From Lysobacteraceae bacterium (lineage in GTDB: Bacteria > Pseudomonadota > Gammaproteobacteria > Xanthomonadales > Xanthomonadaceae), in contig JAIXTZ010000080.1 of assembly GCA_027483745.1 (NCBI GenBank), positions 1 to 24,338 of the forward strand: a stretch of DNA of 24,338 nt, in the 5' to 3' direction. The notes below the pieces were generated by a model. It worked only from the letters and a program-made list of their open reading frames with translations. It made no database searches and was not told where the DNA came from. Positions 1 through 6,727 of the stretch are shown here, in pieces (positions within the stretch are counted from its first letter, which is position 1; every line of letters begins with the position of its first letter). Position numbers and translations under genes: made by a program.

Positions 1-61
1 CCTGCGTCCAGCGGCCTTCGGCCACGCCGTCCAGATAGCGCTTCGAAGGCCGGCCCGGCAT
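1..61 (-). CDS. zapE: Probable ZapE (cell-division AFG1-like ATPase), N-terminal fragment only
   Basis: Only the first 20 codons lie in the window, reading on the minus strand from the ATG at 61 and running off the left edge. The visible residues include PSKRYLDGVAEGRW, which resembles the start of ZapE proteins (a short S/P-x-x-R/Q-Y segment followed by an acidic/Trp stretch). ZapE is a P-loop ATPase that associates with the Z-ring. None of its ATPase motifs can be seen here, so the call rests on a short N-terminus and on its position 7 bp downstream of an alpha/beta hydrolase gene with which it is probably co-transcribed. Another protein with a similar N-terminus cannot be excluded. Confidence 0.5.
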   Translation of the reverse strand, partial: MPGRPSKRYLDGVAEGRWTQ

Positions 62-68
62 CGCGCGA

Positions 69-743
69 TCAGGCCTGGTGCTGCAGCGGCGGCAGGTTCT
101 TGCGCACGCCGTTGCGGATGGCGCCGCGCAGGTCGACGAGGCGGCCGTGGAAGAAATGCCCGGCCTCGGCCATGCGCACGAGCGTCGGCGGGTTCTCGGC
201 GGCGGCGGCCCAGTCGAAGACCTGCTGCGGATCGACCACGTCGTCCTGCTCGCCCTGCACCACCAGCCACGGGCACGAGGGCGTCGGCACGCCCGTGAAA
301 TCGCGGAAGCCCACCGGCGGCGCGATGCAGACCATCTGCTGCACCGGCAGCTGGCGTGCGGCGCGCAGCGCCACCCAGCTGCCGAAGGAGAAGCCGGCCA
401 ACCACAGCGCGTCGTTGGGGCGCTGCGCCTGCAGCCACTGCGCCACGGCGAGGAAGTCGAGCGTTTCGCCGCGGCCCTGGTCGTACGTGCCTTCCGAGGC
501 GCCCACGCCGCGGAAGTTGAAGCGCACCGAAGCGATGCCCGATTCGGCCAACGCGCGGGCGATGCTGGTCACGACCTTGTTGTTCATCGTGCCGCCGTCC
601 GGCGGATGCGGATGGCCGATGACGGCCACGCCGCGCCGCACGTCCTCGGCCTTCGGCAGCTCGACGGCCGCTTCGATCACCCCTGCCGGGCCCGCGAGGC
701 GCAGCGGGCCGGATTCGTTCGGGAAGGTGGGCGACGTGCTCAT
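69..743 (-). CDS. Alpha/beta hydrolase (COG2945-like), 224 aa
   Basis: This is a cytoplasmic serine hydrolase of the small dienelactone-hydrolase-like family; the substrate is unknown. The HPHP motif (residues 44-47) supplies the oxyanion region. The nucleophile elbow GFSFG places the catalytic Ser at 119. The acid is probably Asp167 or Asp168 in GEQDD, and the base His196 in AGHFFHG. The length of 224 aa is normal for the group, and there is no signal peptide. The ATG at 743 has no clear Shine-Dalgarno sequence. A TAGACT hexamer (754-759 on the minus strand) sits close upstream and might be a -10 box for a near-leaderless transcript, but no -35 is evident. It lies 27 bp downstream of the nuclease gene and 7 bp upstream of the probable zapE, so it is probably part of a minus-strand operon. 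Confidence 0.85.
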   Translation of the reverse strand: MSTSPTFPNESGPLRLAGPAGVIEAAVELPKAEDVRRGVAVIGHPHPPDGGTMNNKVVTSIARALAESGIASVRFNFRGVGASEGTYDQGRGETLDFLAVAQWLQAQRPNDALWLAGFSFGSWVALRAARQLPVQQMVCIAPPVGFRDFTGVPTPSCPWLVVQGEQDDVVDPQQVFDWAAAAENPPTLVRMAEAGHFFHGRLVDLRGAIRNGVRKNLPPLQHQA

Positions 744-770
744 GCGTGACAGAGTCTAGCCGTGCCGCCT

Positions 771-2525
771 TCAGCGCGCGGACGCGGCGTCGAAGCCGAG
801 CAGCAGCGGATCGTGGTCGGAGCTGCGCCACGGACCGGCCTCGCGACCCAGCGCGCCGTCGTAGGCGAAGCCGATCGACTCGTCGCTGTTCACCGGCCAC
901 TTCGCCGCGCCGCGCAGCATCGCCGCCATCGAGGCGCTGAGCATGGCGTGGTCGAGGCGCCCGGCTTGGCCGTCGAAGACGAAGCTGTGCGGCGTGGCGC
1001 CGCCTTCCGTCGCCATCGGCGCATCGACCCAGCCACGCTCGCGCAGCACGCGGATGGGGTCCTCCATCGCGTAGGCGTTGTAGTCGCCGATCGCCACGAC
1101 GCGATCGCTGCCGCTGCCGGTGGGGTCGGTCGCCAGCCAAACGTGCATCGCTTCCGCGCTCTCGACGCGCTTGGCGTTGAAGCAGGCCTGGCCATCGCCC
1201 TGGTCGCGGTCGGCGCCTTCGGCGTCCTCGCAGCCGCCCTTGCTCTTGAAGTGCACGCTGGCGACGGTGAACACCGGACCACGGCCGACGCGGAAGCTCT
1301 GCGCCAGCACCGGGCGGCTGCCGTGCTCGAACGGGCCGTCCGCGGCCATCGCCGGCGCCCCCACCGCGTCGACGCGGTCGGCGCGATAGAGGATGCCCAC
1401 GGTGATCTGGTCGGTGCCGATGCGGCCTTCGCTCGACACGGGCACCCAGCGCGCGCCGGGCTGCGCCGAGTTCAGCGCGTCGGCGAGTTCCTGCACCGCG
1501 GATTCCGGGCCGAAACCGTCGTTCTCCAGCTCCTGCGCCGCGATGATCGCGGGGTCGAGCGCGGCGATCACGGCCACGTGCTTCGCCAGTTGCCGCGTGT
1601 AGCCGTCGTAGTCCTTGGCGCCACGCTCGGTGGGGAAGCCGCCGCCCTGACCGTCGCCATTGAACAGGTTCAGCAGGTTCATGCCGGCGATGCGGATCGC
1701 GCCGTCGACGACCGGCGCGGCCGGTCGCGGGGCCTGCTGGACCTGCGTCACGGCCGCATCGGCCTGCAGGCGGTAGCCGCCCCAGCGCTGGTCGAGCACG
1801 CCCTGCACACCCGTGAGCGTGCTGCCCGCGCGCAGCGGCGCGTCGGCAGAGAGCGGCGCCGGCAACCAGGCGATGGCCGACGGGTTCTCGGCGGTACTGG
1901 CGTCATCGAGCACGAGCGTGCGACGGCGATTGGCCTCGCGCCGGGCGCGCGCGGCCTCCCCCGGCGCGGCGATCTCGGTCGGTGTGTACAGACGACCGTC
2001 GAAGGCCAGGTCGATTTCGCCAAAACGGAGGAGCGCGTCGTTGCCGGTGACGGTGAGCGGGGCCTCGACGCGCAAGCGCATGCCTTCAAGGGCCTCCCAG
2101 TCGGCGGGCGGCGCCGTGAGGGACTGCGGCTCGGGCAGCGGCGCGGTGCCGTGCACCTCGATCCGCGCGTCGGCGAGGGTCGTGAGCGTCGCGCCATCGC
2201 CGGACTCGGCCACGATGCCCTCGGCAACAACGTGCTGGCCGACCTCGAGCGCCGGCTGGCCGTCGGCCGGCATCACGAACAGGCCCTCCGCCGTCGCCGG
2301 GTCGGCGTCAGGCGTCAGGCTCTGCACGAAGACACCATCGGCCATGCGCAGGGTCACCACGCCCTCGATGCGCGCGTTCTGGCCTTCGAACGCGCTGCGC
2401 TCGGCGCCGCCCTGCACGGCAGCGATGCCCTCGGCCGCGATCGGACCGCGGCGATCGGCGCAGGCCGTGGCGATCAACGCGAAGGCGAAAGCAGCAGCAA
2501 GCGGGGTGAGGCGAAGAGACGGCAT
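771..2525 (-). CDS. ExeM/NucH-like exported endonuclease/exonuclease/phosphatase-family nuclease, 584 aa
   Basis: This is an exported nuclease of the EEP superfamily with the ExeM/NucH layout. Residues 1-23 form a signal peptide; the Cys at 22 follows ATA, so it is at best an atypical lipobox and a soluble periplasmic or secreted form is equally possible. Residues about 45-265 hold OB-fold-like beta segments (GVVTLRMADGVFVQSL). Residues about 277-580 are the catalytic EEP domain: Asn283 (MNLLNLFN), Glu332 (AAQELEND), His425 (VASVHFKSK), Asp481/Asn483 (GDYNAY), Asp526 (RLDHAML) and Asp570/His571 (SSDHDP). Cys432 and Cys448 could form a disulphide. The ATG at 2525 is chosen because AAGGAG ends 5 nt upstream; an in-frame GTG two codons earlier overlaps that ribosome site. 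Likely role: extracellular DNA degradation, phosphate scavenging or biofilm DNA turnover (family inference). Confidence 0.88.
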   Translation of the reverse strand: MPSLRLTPLAAAFAFALIATACADRRGPIAAEGIAAVQGGAERSAFEGQNARIEGVVTLRMADGVFVQSLTPDADPATAEGLFVMPADGQPALEVGQHVVAEGIVAESGDGATLTTLADARIEVHGTAPLPEPQSLTAPPADWEALEGMRLRVEAPLTVTGNDALLRFGEIDLAFDGRLYTPTEIAAPGEAARARREANRRRTLVLDDASTAENPSAIAWLPAPLSADAPLRAGSTLTGVQGVLDQRWGGYRLQADAAVTQVQQAPRPAAPVVDGAIRIAGMNLLNLFNGDGQGGGFPTERGAKDYDGYTRQLAKHVAVIAALDPAIIAAQELENDGFGPESAVQELADALNSAQPGARWVPVSSEGRIGTDQITVGILYRADRVDAVGAPAMAADGPFEHGSRPVLAQSFRVGRGPVFTVASVHFKSKGGCEDAEGADRDQGDGQACFNAKRVESAEAMHVWLATDPTGSGSDRVVAIGDYNAYAMEDPIRVLRERGWVDAPMATEGGATPHSFVFDGQAGRLDHAMLSASMAAMLRGAAKWPVNSDESIGFAYDGALGREAGPWRSSDHDPLLLGFDAASAR

Positions 2526-2544
2526 GAGCACTCCTTAGGAACGA

Positions 2545-2568
2545 CGACGCCGCCCGGAGGCGGCGTCG
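2545..2568 (-). terminator. Perfect 10-bp hairpin with a UCCG tetraloop between cytochrome and nuclease genes
   Basis: On the minus strand CGACGCCGCC and GGCGGCGTCG form a 10-bp perfect stem around TCCG. With its closing C-G pair this matches the very stable cUNCGg loop. It lies 23 bp after the cytochrome stop codon and 19 bp before the nuclease ATG. The downstream tract (TCGTTCCT) has too few T residues for a textbook intrinsic terminator. It may therefore be a weak terminator/attenuator, or a 3' stabiliser that gives the two genes different expression. Confidence 0.55.
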
Positions 2569-2591
2569 GAAAGACACGGGACGGCCCGAGC

Positions 2592-3110
2592 TTACTTGTA
2601 CTTGTTGACCATGTACTCGACGCTGGCGCGGACCTGCTCGTCGGTGAGGCGGGCGTTGCCGCCGCGCGCCGGCATGATGCCGGCCTGACCCTGGAACCCT
2701 TCGGTGGCGTGCTTCACCAGCGTGTCGAGGCCCTGGGCGATGCGCGGGGCCCACGCTTCGGCGGTCGGCGCCGGAGCGCCGCCGGCGCCGTTGGCGTGGC
2801 AAGCCGAGCAGAGGTTCTGGTAGATCACCGCGCCGTCGAGCGTGCCCCCGTACGGAGCGCCACCCGCAGCCGCGGCTTCGGCGGCGGCCTTGGCGGCGGC
2901 GGCGGCAGCGGCAGCGCCCGTCTCACCTGCATACACTCCGCCCAAGGGGCGAATGCGCTCGACCGTGCGGGCCTCGGCGATCGGATTGGGCTCATGGGCC
3001 TTTTGGCCGTTGAGGTAGAGGCCGATCAGGATCAGCACGACCATGAAGCCGAAGAGGCCGGCGATGATCAGCGAAAAGCGCTTCAGGAAGACGAGATCGT
3101 GATTGCGCAC
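2592..3110 (-). CDS. Membrane-anchored cytochrome c5-type protein, 172 aa
   Basis: This is a c-type cytochrome held in the inner membrane with its haem domain in the periplasm, probably an electron carrier to a terminal oxidase. One transmembrane anchor spans about residues 13-34 (SLIIAGLFGFMVVLILIGLYL). It is followed by an Ala/Lys/Glu-rich linker (about 64-85) and a cytochrome domain with one haem site, CSACH (101-105), and the likely axial Met146 in GIMPARGG. The open frame extends upstream to 3371 but that part is low-complexity Arg/Pro/Ala. The GTG at 3110 starts the conserved NHDLVFLKRFS segment seen at the N-terminus of related Xanthomonadaceae proteins, so I place the start there; the ribosome site is weak (AGGTATCCCC). 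It is divergent from the sensor gene at 3203. Confidence 0.85.
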   Translation of the reverse strand: MRNHDLVFLKRFSLIIAGLFGFMVVLILIGLYLNGQKAHEPNPIAEARTVERIRPLGGVYAGETGAAAAAAAAKAAAEAAAAGGAPYGGTLDGAVIYQNLCSACHANGAGGAPAPTAEAWAPRIAQGLDTLVKHATEGFQGQAGIMPARGGNARLTDEQVRASVEYMVNKYK

Positions 3111-3122
3111 GGGGATACCTGG

Positions 3123-3139
3123 TTGGGCGGAACCGCCAA
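3123..3139. promoter_or_regulatory. Imperfect inverted repeat in the divergent cytochrome/sensor intergenic region
   Basis: The 92-bp gap between the divergent starts at 3110 and 3203 contains TTGGGCGGAACCGCCAA. This is an inverted repeat (TTGG-CGG / CCG-CCAA) with one unpaired base. It sits in the 5' leader of the cytochrome gene and could be an operator or simple RNA structure. I see no convincing -35/-10 pair in the gap, although TATAT at 3153-3157 is the only AT-rich spot. Confidence 0.2.
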
Positions 3140-3202
3140 TGGGACGTTGAAGTATATCGGCCCGATGCGCCCACGCGAAGCGCCGCGGCGCGGAACGGGC
3201 GC

Positions 3203-4717
3203 GTGACGGCGCGTCAGGACGAGCCCGGGCCGTGGGTGGCGGCGGCGCTGCTCGTGGCCTATGCGCCGGCGTGGATGCTGCTGGACGCCGCCTCCACGCC
3301 GCTGGCCTTCTGGCCGGTCGCCCTGCGTTTCCTGCTGTTCTGGTTCCTGCCGCTGCGCTACTGGCCGGCACTGGTCGCCGTGGACGCCGGATCGGCCGTG
3401 GTGGCTCGCCATCTCCTCCATGACGCCCCGTTGCTCTCCTGGGCAGCGTGGCTGATGTCCCTCGCCCCCGCGCTGGTGTACGCCGCCGTCCTCCGCGCGC
3501 TGCGCGGGGCCGAGCGGCCGGAGCCGCCAGACACCCCGCGACGGATGTCGCGACTGCTGGTCGCCGGCACGCTCTGCACCTTCGGCGTCGCGCCGCTGCT
3601 CGCGCTGCCGGAGGGCGGCTTTGGCGGCGTGCTGGGCTTTGGCTTCGGCGACCTGTTCGGGCTGATCGTGGTGGTGCCTGCCGCCCTCACCTTTCAGGCC
3701 GATCCGATGGGGCTGTGGCGTTCTCGGCGCTGGGCCTTCGAGGCCGCCCTGGCCCTCGCCGTGACGCTGGGCGTGATGAGCCTGGCCCGGCAGCGGCCGG
3801 CCTTGGACGAGCACCTGTTGCTGATCGTGTTCCTGCCTGCCGTGATGCTGGCGTTCCGGCACGGCTGGCGCGGTGCGTCGTGGTCCCTGGCCGCGCTGGG
3901 CGGGCTGCTGGCCCTTGGTTTCAGCGACCGACCCGACCCGCTGCGCCTGCAGGTGATGACCGCCGTGATCGGCGGCGCCGCGCTGCTGCTCGGCGCGGCC
4001 GCCACCCAGCTGCGCGAGCAGCGCGAGACGGTAGAGGCCCAGCATGCGGCCCTGCGCCTCGCCCTGCTGGAGCAGCGCGAGCTCGCGAACCGCATCGTCG
4101 CGCTGGAGGACGACGGCCAGCGCCAGGTCGCGGAGTCCCTGCACCAGCAGGTGGCGCCTCCGCTGCAGGAACTCCGCACCCTGCTGGCCATGGCCTGGCG
4201 CAGCAGCCCGGACGAACGCGACGCACGGATGCTGGAATCCCTGCGCGGCCACACCTGGCAGGTGCAGGACGGGCTGGAGCGCGCCCTGCGGCGGCTCCAG
4301 CCGCCCTCGCTCGCCCACGGCGACCTTCAGGGCCTGCTCGCCCACGGGCCGCTGTGGGAATGGGCGCAGGAACAGGGTGCCGCCTGGTCGGTGCAGCTCG
4401 ACGGCCCGGTGCAGCGCCTGCCCGAGCGCTGGAAAGCGGCCGTTTACCGCATTGCCCAAGCCGGCCTGGAGCACGGCCTCGGCCAGGGGGCACGTCAGTG
4501 CCACCTGCACGTGGTGGCCACGGTGACGGCGGGCACCCTGGACCTCGACCTGCAGATCGACCTCGACCATCGGCAAGGCCCGTCGGCACAGGGCTTCACC
4601 ATCGAGGCCGTGCGCGACCGCACCTTGGCCGCGGGGGGGCGCTACCGCGCCGAGCCGCGTGCCGAAGGCAGCCGGCACCAGGTGCACTTCGCCGGCATCG
4701 CCATCGCCCCGGCCTGA
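3203..4717 (+). CDS. MASE1-type membrane sensor with degenerate histidine-kinase module, 504 aa
   Basis: This is an inner-membrane signalling protein. Residues about 12-268 contain eight or so hydrophobic helices of MASE1 type, including the GFGFGDLFGLIVVVPA segment. A coiled region (about 268-300) leads into a NarX/UhpB-style dimerisation helix, EDDGQRQVAESLHQQVAPPLQEL, with the phospho-acceptor candidate His314. The usual HD/HE pair is His-Gln here. The C-terminal ATPase-like part (about 405-500) keeps the fold pattern (VYRIAQAGLEH; AVRDRTLAAGGRY) but lacks the N-box Asn and the DxGxG box, which read GLEHGLG and DLDHRQG. Catalysis is therefore doubtful. The start is GTG at 3203 with a weak GGA upstream. 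No response regulator is adjacent, and the efflux regulator tetR follows 126 bp downstream on the same strand. Confidence 0.75.
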   Translation: MTARQDEPGPWVAAALLVAYAPAWMLLDAASTPLAFWPVALRFLLFWFLPLRYWPALVAVDAGSAVVARHLLHDAPLLSWAAWLMSLAPALVYAAVLRALRGAERPEPPDTPRRMSRLLVAGTLCTFGVAPLLALPEGGFGGVLGFGFGDLFGLIVVVPAALTFQADPMGLWRSRRWAFEAALALAVTLGVMSLARQRPALDEHLLLIVFLPAVMLAFRHGWRGASWSLAALGGLLALGFSDRPDPLRLQVMTAVIGGAALLLGAAATQLREQRETVEAQHAALRLALLEQRELANRIVALEDDGQRQVAESLHQQVAPPLQELRTLLAMAWRSSPDERDARMLESLRGHTWQVQDGLERALRRLQPPSLAHGDLQGLLAHGPLWEWAQEQGAAWSVQLDGPVQRLPERWKAAVYRIAQAGLEHGLGQGARQCHLHVVATVTAGTLDLDLQIDLDHRQGPSAQGFTIEAVRDRTLAAGGRYRAEPRAEGSRHQVHFAGIAIAPA

Positions 4718-4750
4718 GTCGACCGCACGCGGCATCGGTCGCCGGCGGGA

Positions 4751-4790
4751 CGGATGGCGTTGCGAATCTGTCCCAACTGCGTTCCATCCG
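4751..4790 (+). promoter_or_regulatory. Nested inverted repeat upstream of the efflux operon
   Basis: CGGATGG (4751-4757) pairs exactly with CCATCCG (4784-4790), and inside it GTTG (4759-4762) can pair with CAAC (4774-4777). It lies in the 126-bp gap after the sensor gene and before tetR. No T-tract follows on either strand, so a classical terminator is not supported. It may be an RNA structure at the end of the sensor transcript or a second regulatory site. Confidence 0.25.
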
Positions 4791-4811
4791 AGAAACAGCG
4801 CTGACGCTTTT

Positions 4812-4833
4812 CTGTACAAAACGTCCTGTACAG
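4812..4833 (+). promoter_or_regulatory. Probable TetR operator: perfect 7-bp inverted repeat with 8-bp spacer
   Basis: CTGTACA (4812-4818) and TGTACAG (4827-4833) are exact inverted repeats separated by AAACGTCC. They end 10 bp before the tetR start codon. Size, symmetry and position fit an autoregulatory operator for the TetR protein that heads the efflux operon. A TACAGT hexamer (4829-4834) within the right arm is a plausible -10 element. Transcription would then begin near 4842-4844, essentially at the ATG, so bound repressor would occlude the promoter. Confidence 0.65.
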
Positions 4834-4843
4834 TTGCGCCCCT

Positions 4844-5443
4844 ATGACTCGCCCACCCAAAGCCCGCCAGAAGGTCCTCGACGCCGCCCGCCGGATCGTC
4901 GAGAGCCGCGGCGCCGGCCACCTCACCTTCGAGACGCTGGCCGAAGAGTCGGGCGTGACCCGCGGCGGCATCACCTACCACTTCCGCACCAAGGAAGAGC
5001 TGCTCAAGGCGCTGATCGAAGCCGACATCGCCGACTGGAACGCCGCCTCGGAGCAGCTTGGCGCCGACGCCGGCATGTCCTGCCCCAAGGCGGCCCGGAT
5101 GATCGGCCACGTCCGCTGTTCCCTCGCCGACGAGGACGACGCGCACAAGCGCTTCGTCACCGGAATGGTCAGCGCCGCGATGGTCGACCCGCAGCTGCTC
5201 GACCCGGTCCGCCAGCACCACGCCACCGAATTCGCCGACTGGCGCTGGGACGACGCCGACCTCGAGCGCTACCTGCTGCTGCTGGCCGCCGACGGCCTGT
5301 TCTGGAACCAGCTGTTCGACGTCAGCCCGCTCCCACCGCACGCCCGGCCGCGGCTCGCCGCCCTGATCGAAGCGAAGGTGCGCGCCTTCGCTGCCGACGC
5401 CCCGCCTCCGCCCGAATCCCCGAATCCTTCTACCGGAACCTGA
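4844..5443 (+). CDS. TetR/AcrR-family transcriptional regulator of the RND operon, 199 aa
   Basis: This is a DNA-binding repressor, very probably autoregulating the efflux operon it leads. The N-terminal HTH covers about residues 8-55 (VLDAARRIVE ... TFETLAEESGVTRGGITYHFRTKEELLKAL), with the canonical YHFxTKEEL recognition/continuation segment. The C-terminal ligand-binding part (about 60-185) is helical and includes a WNQLF motif near residue 155. The start ATG at 4844 lacks any Shine-Dalgarno sequence (AGTTGCGCCCCT precedes it), which fits a leaderless transcript. Its stop is 3 bp before the adaptor gene, so it is the first gene of the operon. Loss of repression by a toxic ligand would induce the pump (family inference). 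Confidence 0.9.
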   Translation: MTRPPKARQKVLDAARRIVESRGAGHLTFETLAEESGVTRGGITYHFRTKEELLKALIEADIADWNAASEQLGADAGMSCPKAARMIGHVRCSLADEDDAHKRFVTGMVSAAMVDPQLLDPVRQHHATEFADWRWDDADLERYLLLLAADGLFWNQLFDVSPLPPHARPRLAALIEAKVRAFAADAPPPPESPNPSTGT

Positions 5444-5446
5444 CCC

Positions 5447-6724
5447 ATGGCCCCGACTCCCCTTCCCGGCCCCGCCCTGGCGGCGCGCCTTGCCCTTGCC
5501 AGTGCCCTCGCGCTCGCCCTTGCCGCCTGCGGCGGCGGCGGCGGCATGCCCATGCCCCCCACCGAAGTGAACGTCGCGCCCGTCGTCGCGAAGTCCGTCG
5601 CCCAGTGGGATGAATTCACCGGCCGCATCGAGGCCATTGAAAGCGCCGAGATCCGTCCGCGCGTCGGCGGCACGGTGACCGGCGTGCACTTCGACGAGGG
5701 CGGGCTGGTGGCCAAGGGCGACCTGCTGTTCACCATCGACGACCGCGAGTACCGCGCCGCCGTCGCCAGCGCCCGTGCCGACGTGGCCCGTGCCGAAGCC
5801 CGTCGCGCTCTGGCCGCCACGGAACTCAAGCGCAGCGAAACCCTGATCGCCGCCAAGGCGGTCAGCGCCGGCGAGCTCGAGAGCCGCCAGAACGAAGCCA
5901 AGCAGGCCGACGCCGATCTGCTCGCCGCGCAGGCGCGGCTGGAGACGGCCGAATTGAACCTGTCGTTCACCCGCGTCACCGCGCCGATCGCCGGCCGCGT
6001 GGGCGTGGCCCGCATCCGCACCGGCAACCTCGTCTCGCCGGGCGAGCCGGTGCTCACCACCGTGGTCTCGCTCGACCCGGTGTACGTGAGCTTCCAGGGC
6101 GACGAGCGCGCCTACCTGCGCTACCAGGACATGGCCCGCGACGGCAGCCGCCCGAGCTCGCGCAACGCCGCCAATCCGGTTCGCGTGGCGCTGGCGAACG
6201 AGGAAGGCTTCCCGCACACCGGCCGCATGGTCTTCGTTGACAACGTCGTCGATCCGGCCACCGGCACGATCTTCGCGCGCGCCGAGCTGCCGAACCCGGA
6301 CGGCGTGTTCACCCCCGGCCTGTTCGCCCGCGTGCAGCTGCTCGGCTCCGGCCAGCGCGACGCGCTGCTGGTGCATCCGCAGGCCGTGCTCACCGACCAG
6401 GACCGCCGCTACGTCTACGTGGCCGACATGGTGACCCTGCCGCCGGAGATGGGCGGCACCGGCGAACCGCACCTCGGCGCCGTTCGCAAGGACGTGGAGC
6501 TGGGCCCGACGATCGACGGCCTCGTGGTCATCGAGAAGGGCCTCGACGCCGACGACAAGGTCATCGTCAACGGCATGCGCAAGATCTTCTTCCCCGGCGC
6601 GGCGGTGAAGCCGGTCGAGGTGCCGATGGAGGCGCCGAACACGGTCGTGGCGGCGCCCGGCGCCGCAGACGCCGCCGGAGGCCCGACGACGGCCGACGAC
6701 GCGACCACCGAGTCCGAGGGCTGA
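5447..6724 (+). CDS. RND efflux periplasmic adaptor lipoprotein (MexE/AcrA-like), 425 aa
   Basis: This is the membrane-fusion protein that bridges the inner-membrane pump and the outer-membrane channel. The signal peptide ends in the lipobox LAAC with lipidated Cys28, followed by a Gly run. A barrel-sandwich/lipoyl half (about 60-100, RVGGTVTGVHFDEGGLVAKGDLLF) precedes an alpha-helical hairpin (about 103-165, rich in Ala/Glu/Arg). The second lipoyl half follows (FTRVTAPIAGRVG, about 172-186), then the beta-barrel and membrane-proximal domains with DPVYVSFQGDE and NPDGVFTPGLFARVQL. The C-terminal 30 residues are Ala/Thr-rich and probably disordered. The sequence most resembles MexE-type adaptors. 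It begins 3 bp after tetR and ends 3 bp before the pump gene. Confidence 0.92.
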   Translation: MAPTPLPGPALAARLALASALALALAACGGGGGMPMPPTEVNVAPVVAKSVAQWDEFTGRIEAIESAEIRPRVGGTVTGVHFDEGGLVAKGDLLFTIDDREYRAAVASARADVARAEARRALAATELKRSETLIAAKAVSAGELESRQNEAKQADADLLAAQARLETAELNLSFTRVTAPIAGRVGVARIRTGNLVSPGEPVLTTVVSLDPVYVSFQGDERAYLRYQDMARDGSRPSSRNAANPVRVALANEEGFPHTGRMVFVDNVVDPATGTIFARAELPNPDGVFTPGLFARVQLLGSGQRDALLVHPQAVLTDQDRRYVYVADMVTLPPEMGGTGEPHLGAVRKDVELGPTIDGLVVIEKGLDADDKVIVNGMRKIFFPGAAVKPVEVPMEAPNTVVAAPGAADAAGGPTTADDATTESEG

Positions 6725-6727
6725 GCC

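Noticed and set aside
762..3206. 814-codon plus-strand open frame opposite nuclease and cytochrome
   Set aside because: It is antisense to two genes with clear catalytic motifs and has no recognisable domain.
3165..3206. 13-codon ORF whose TGA overlaps the GTG start of the MASE1 sensor gene (GTGA)
   Set aside because: It has no ribosome site and the Arg/Pro-rich peptide looks like chance; a leader-peptide role cannot be supported.
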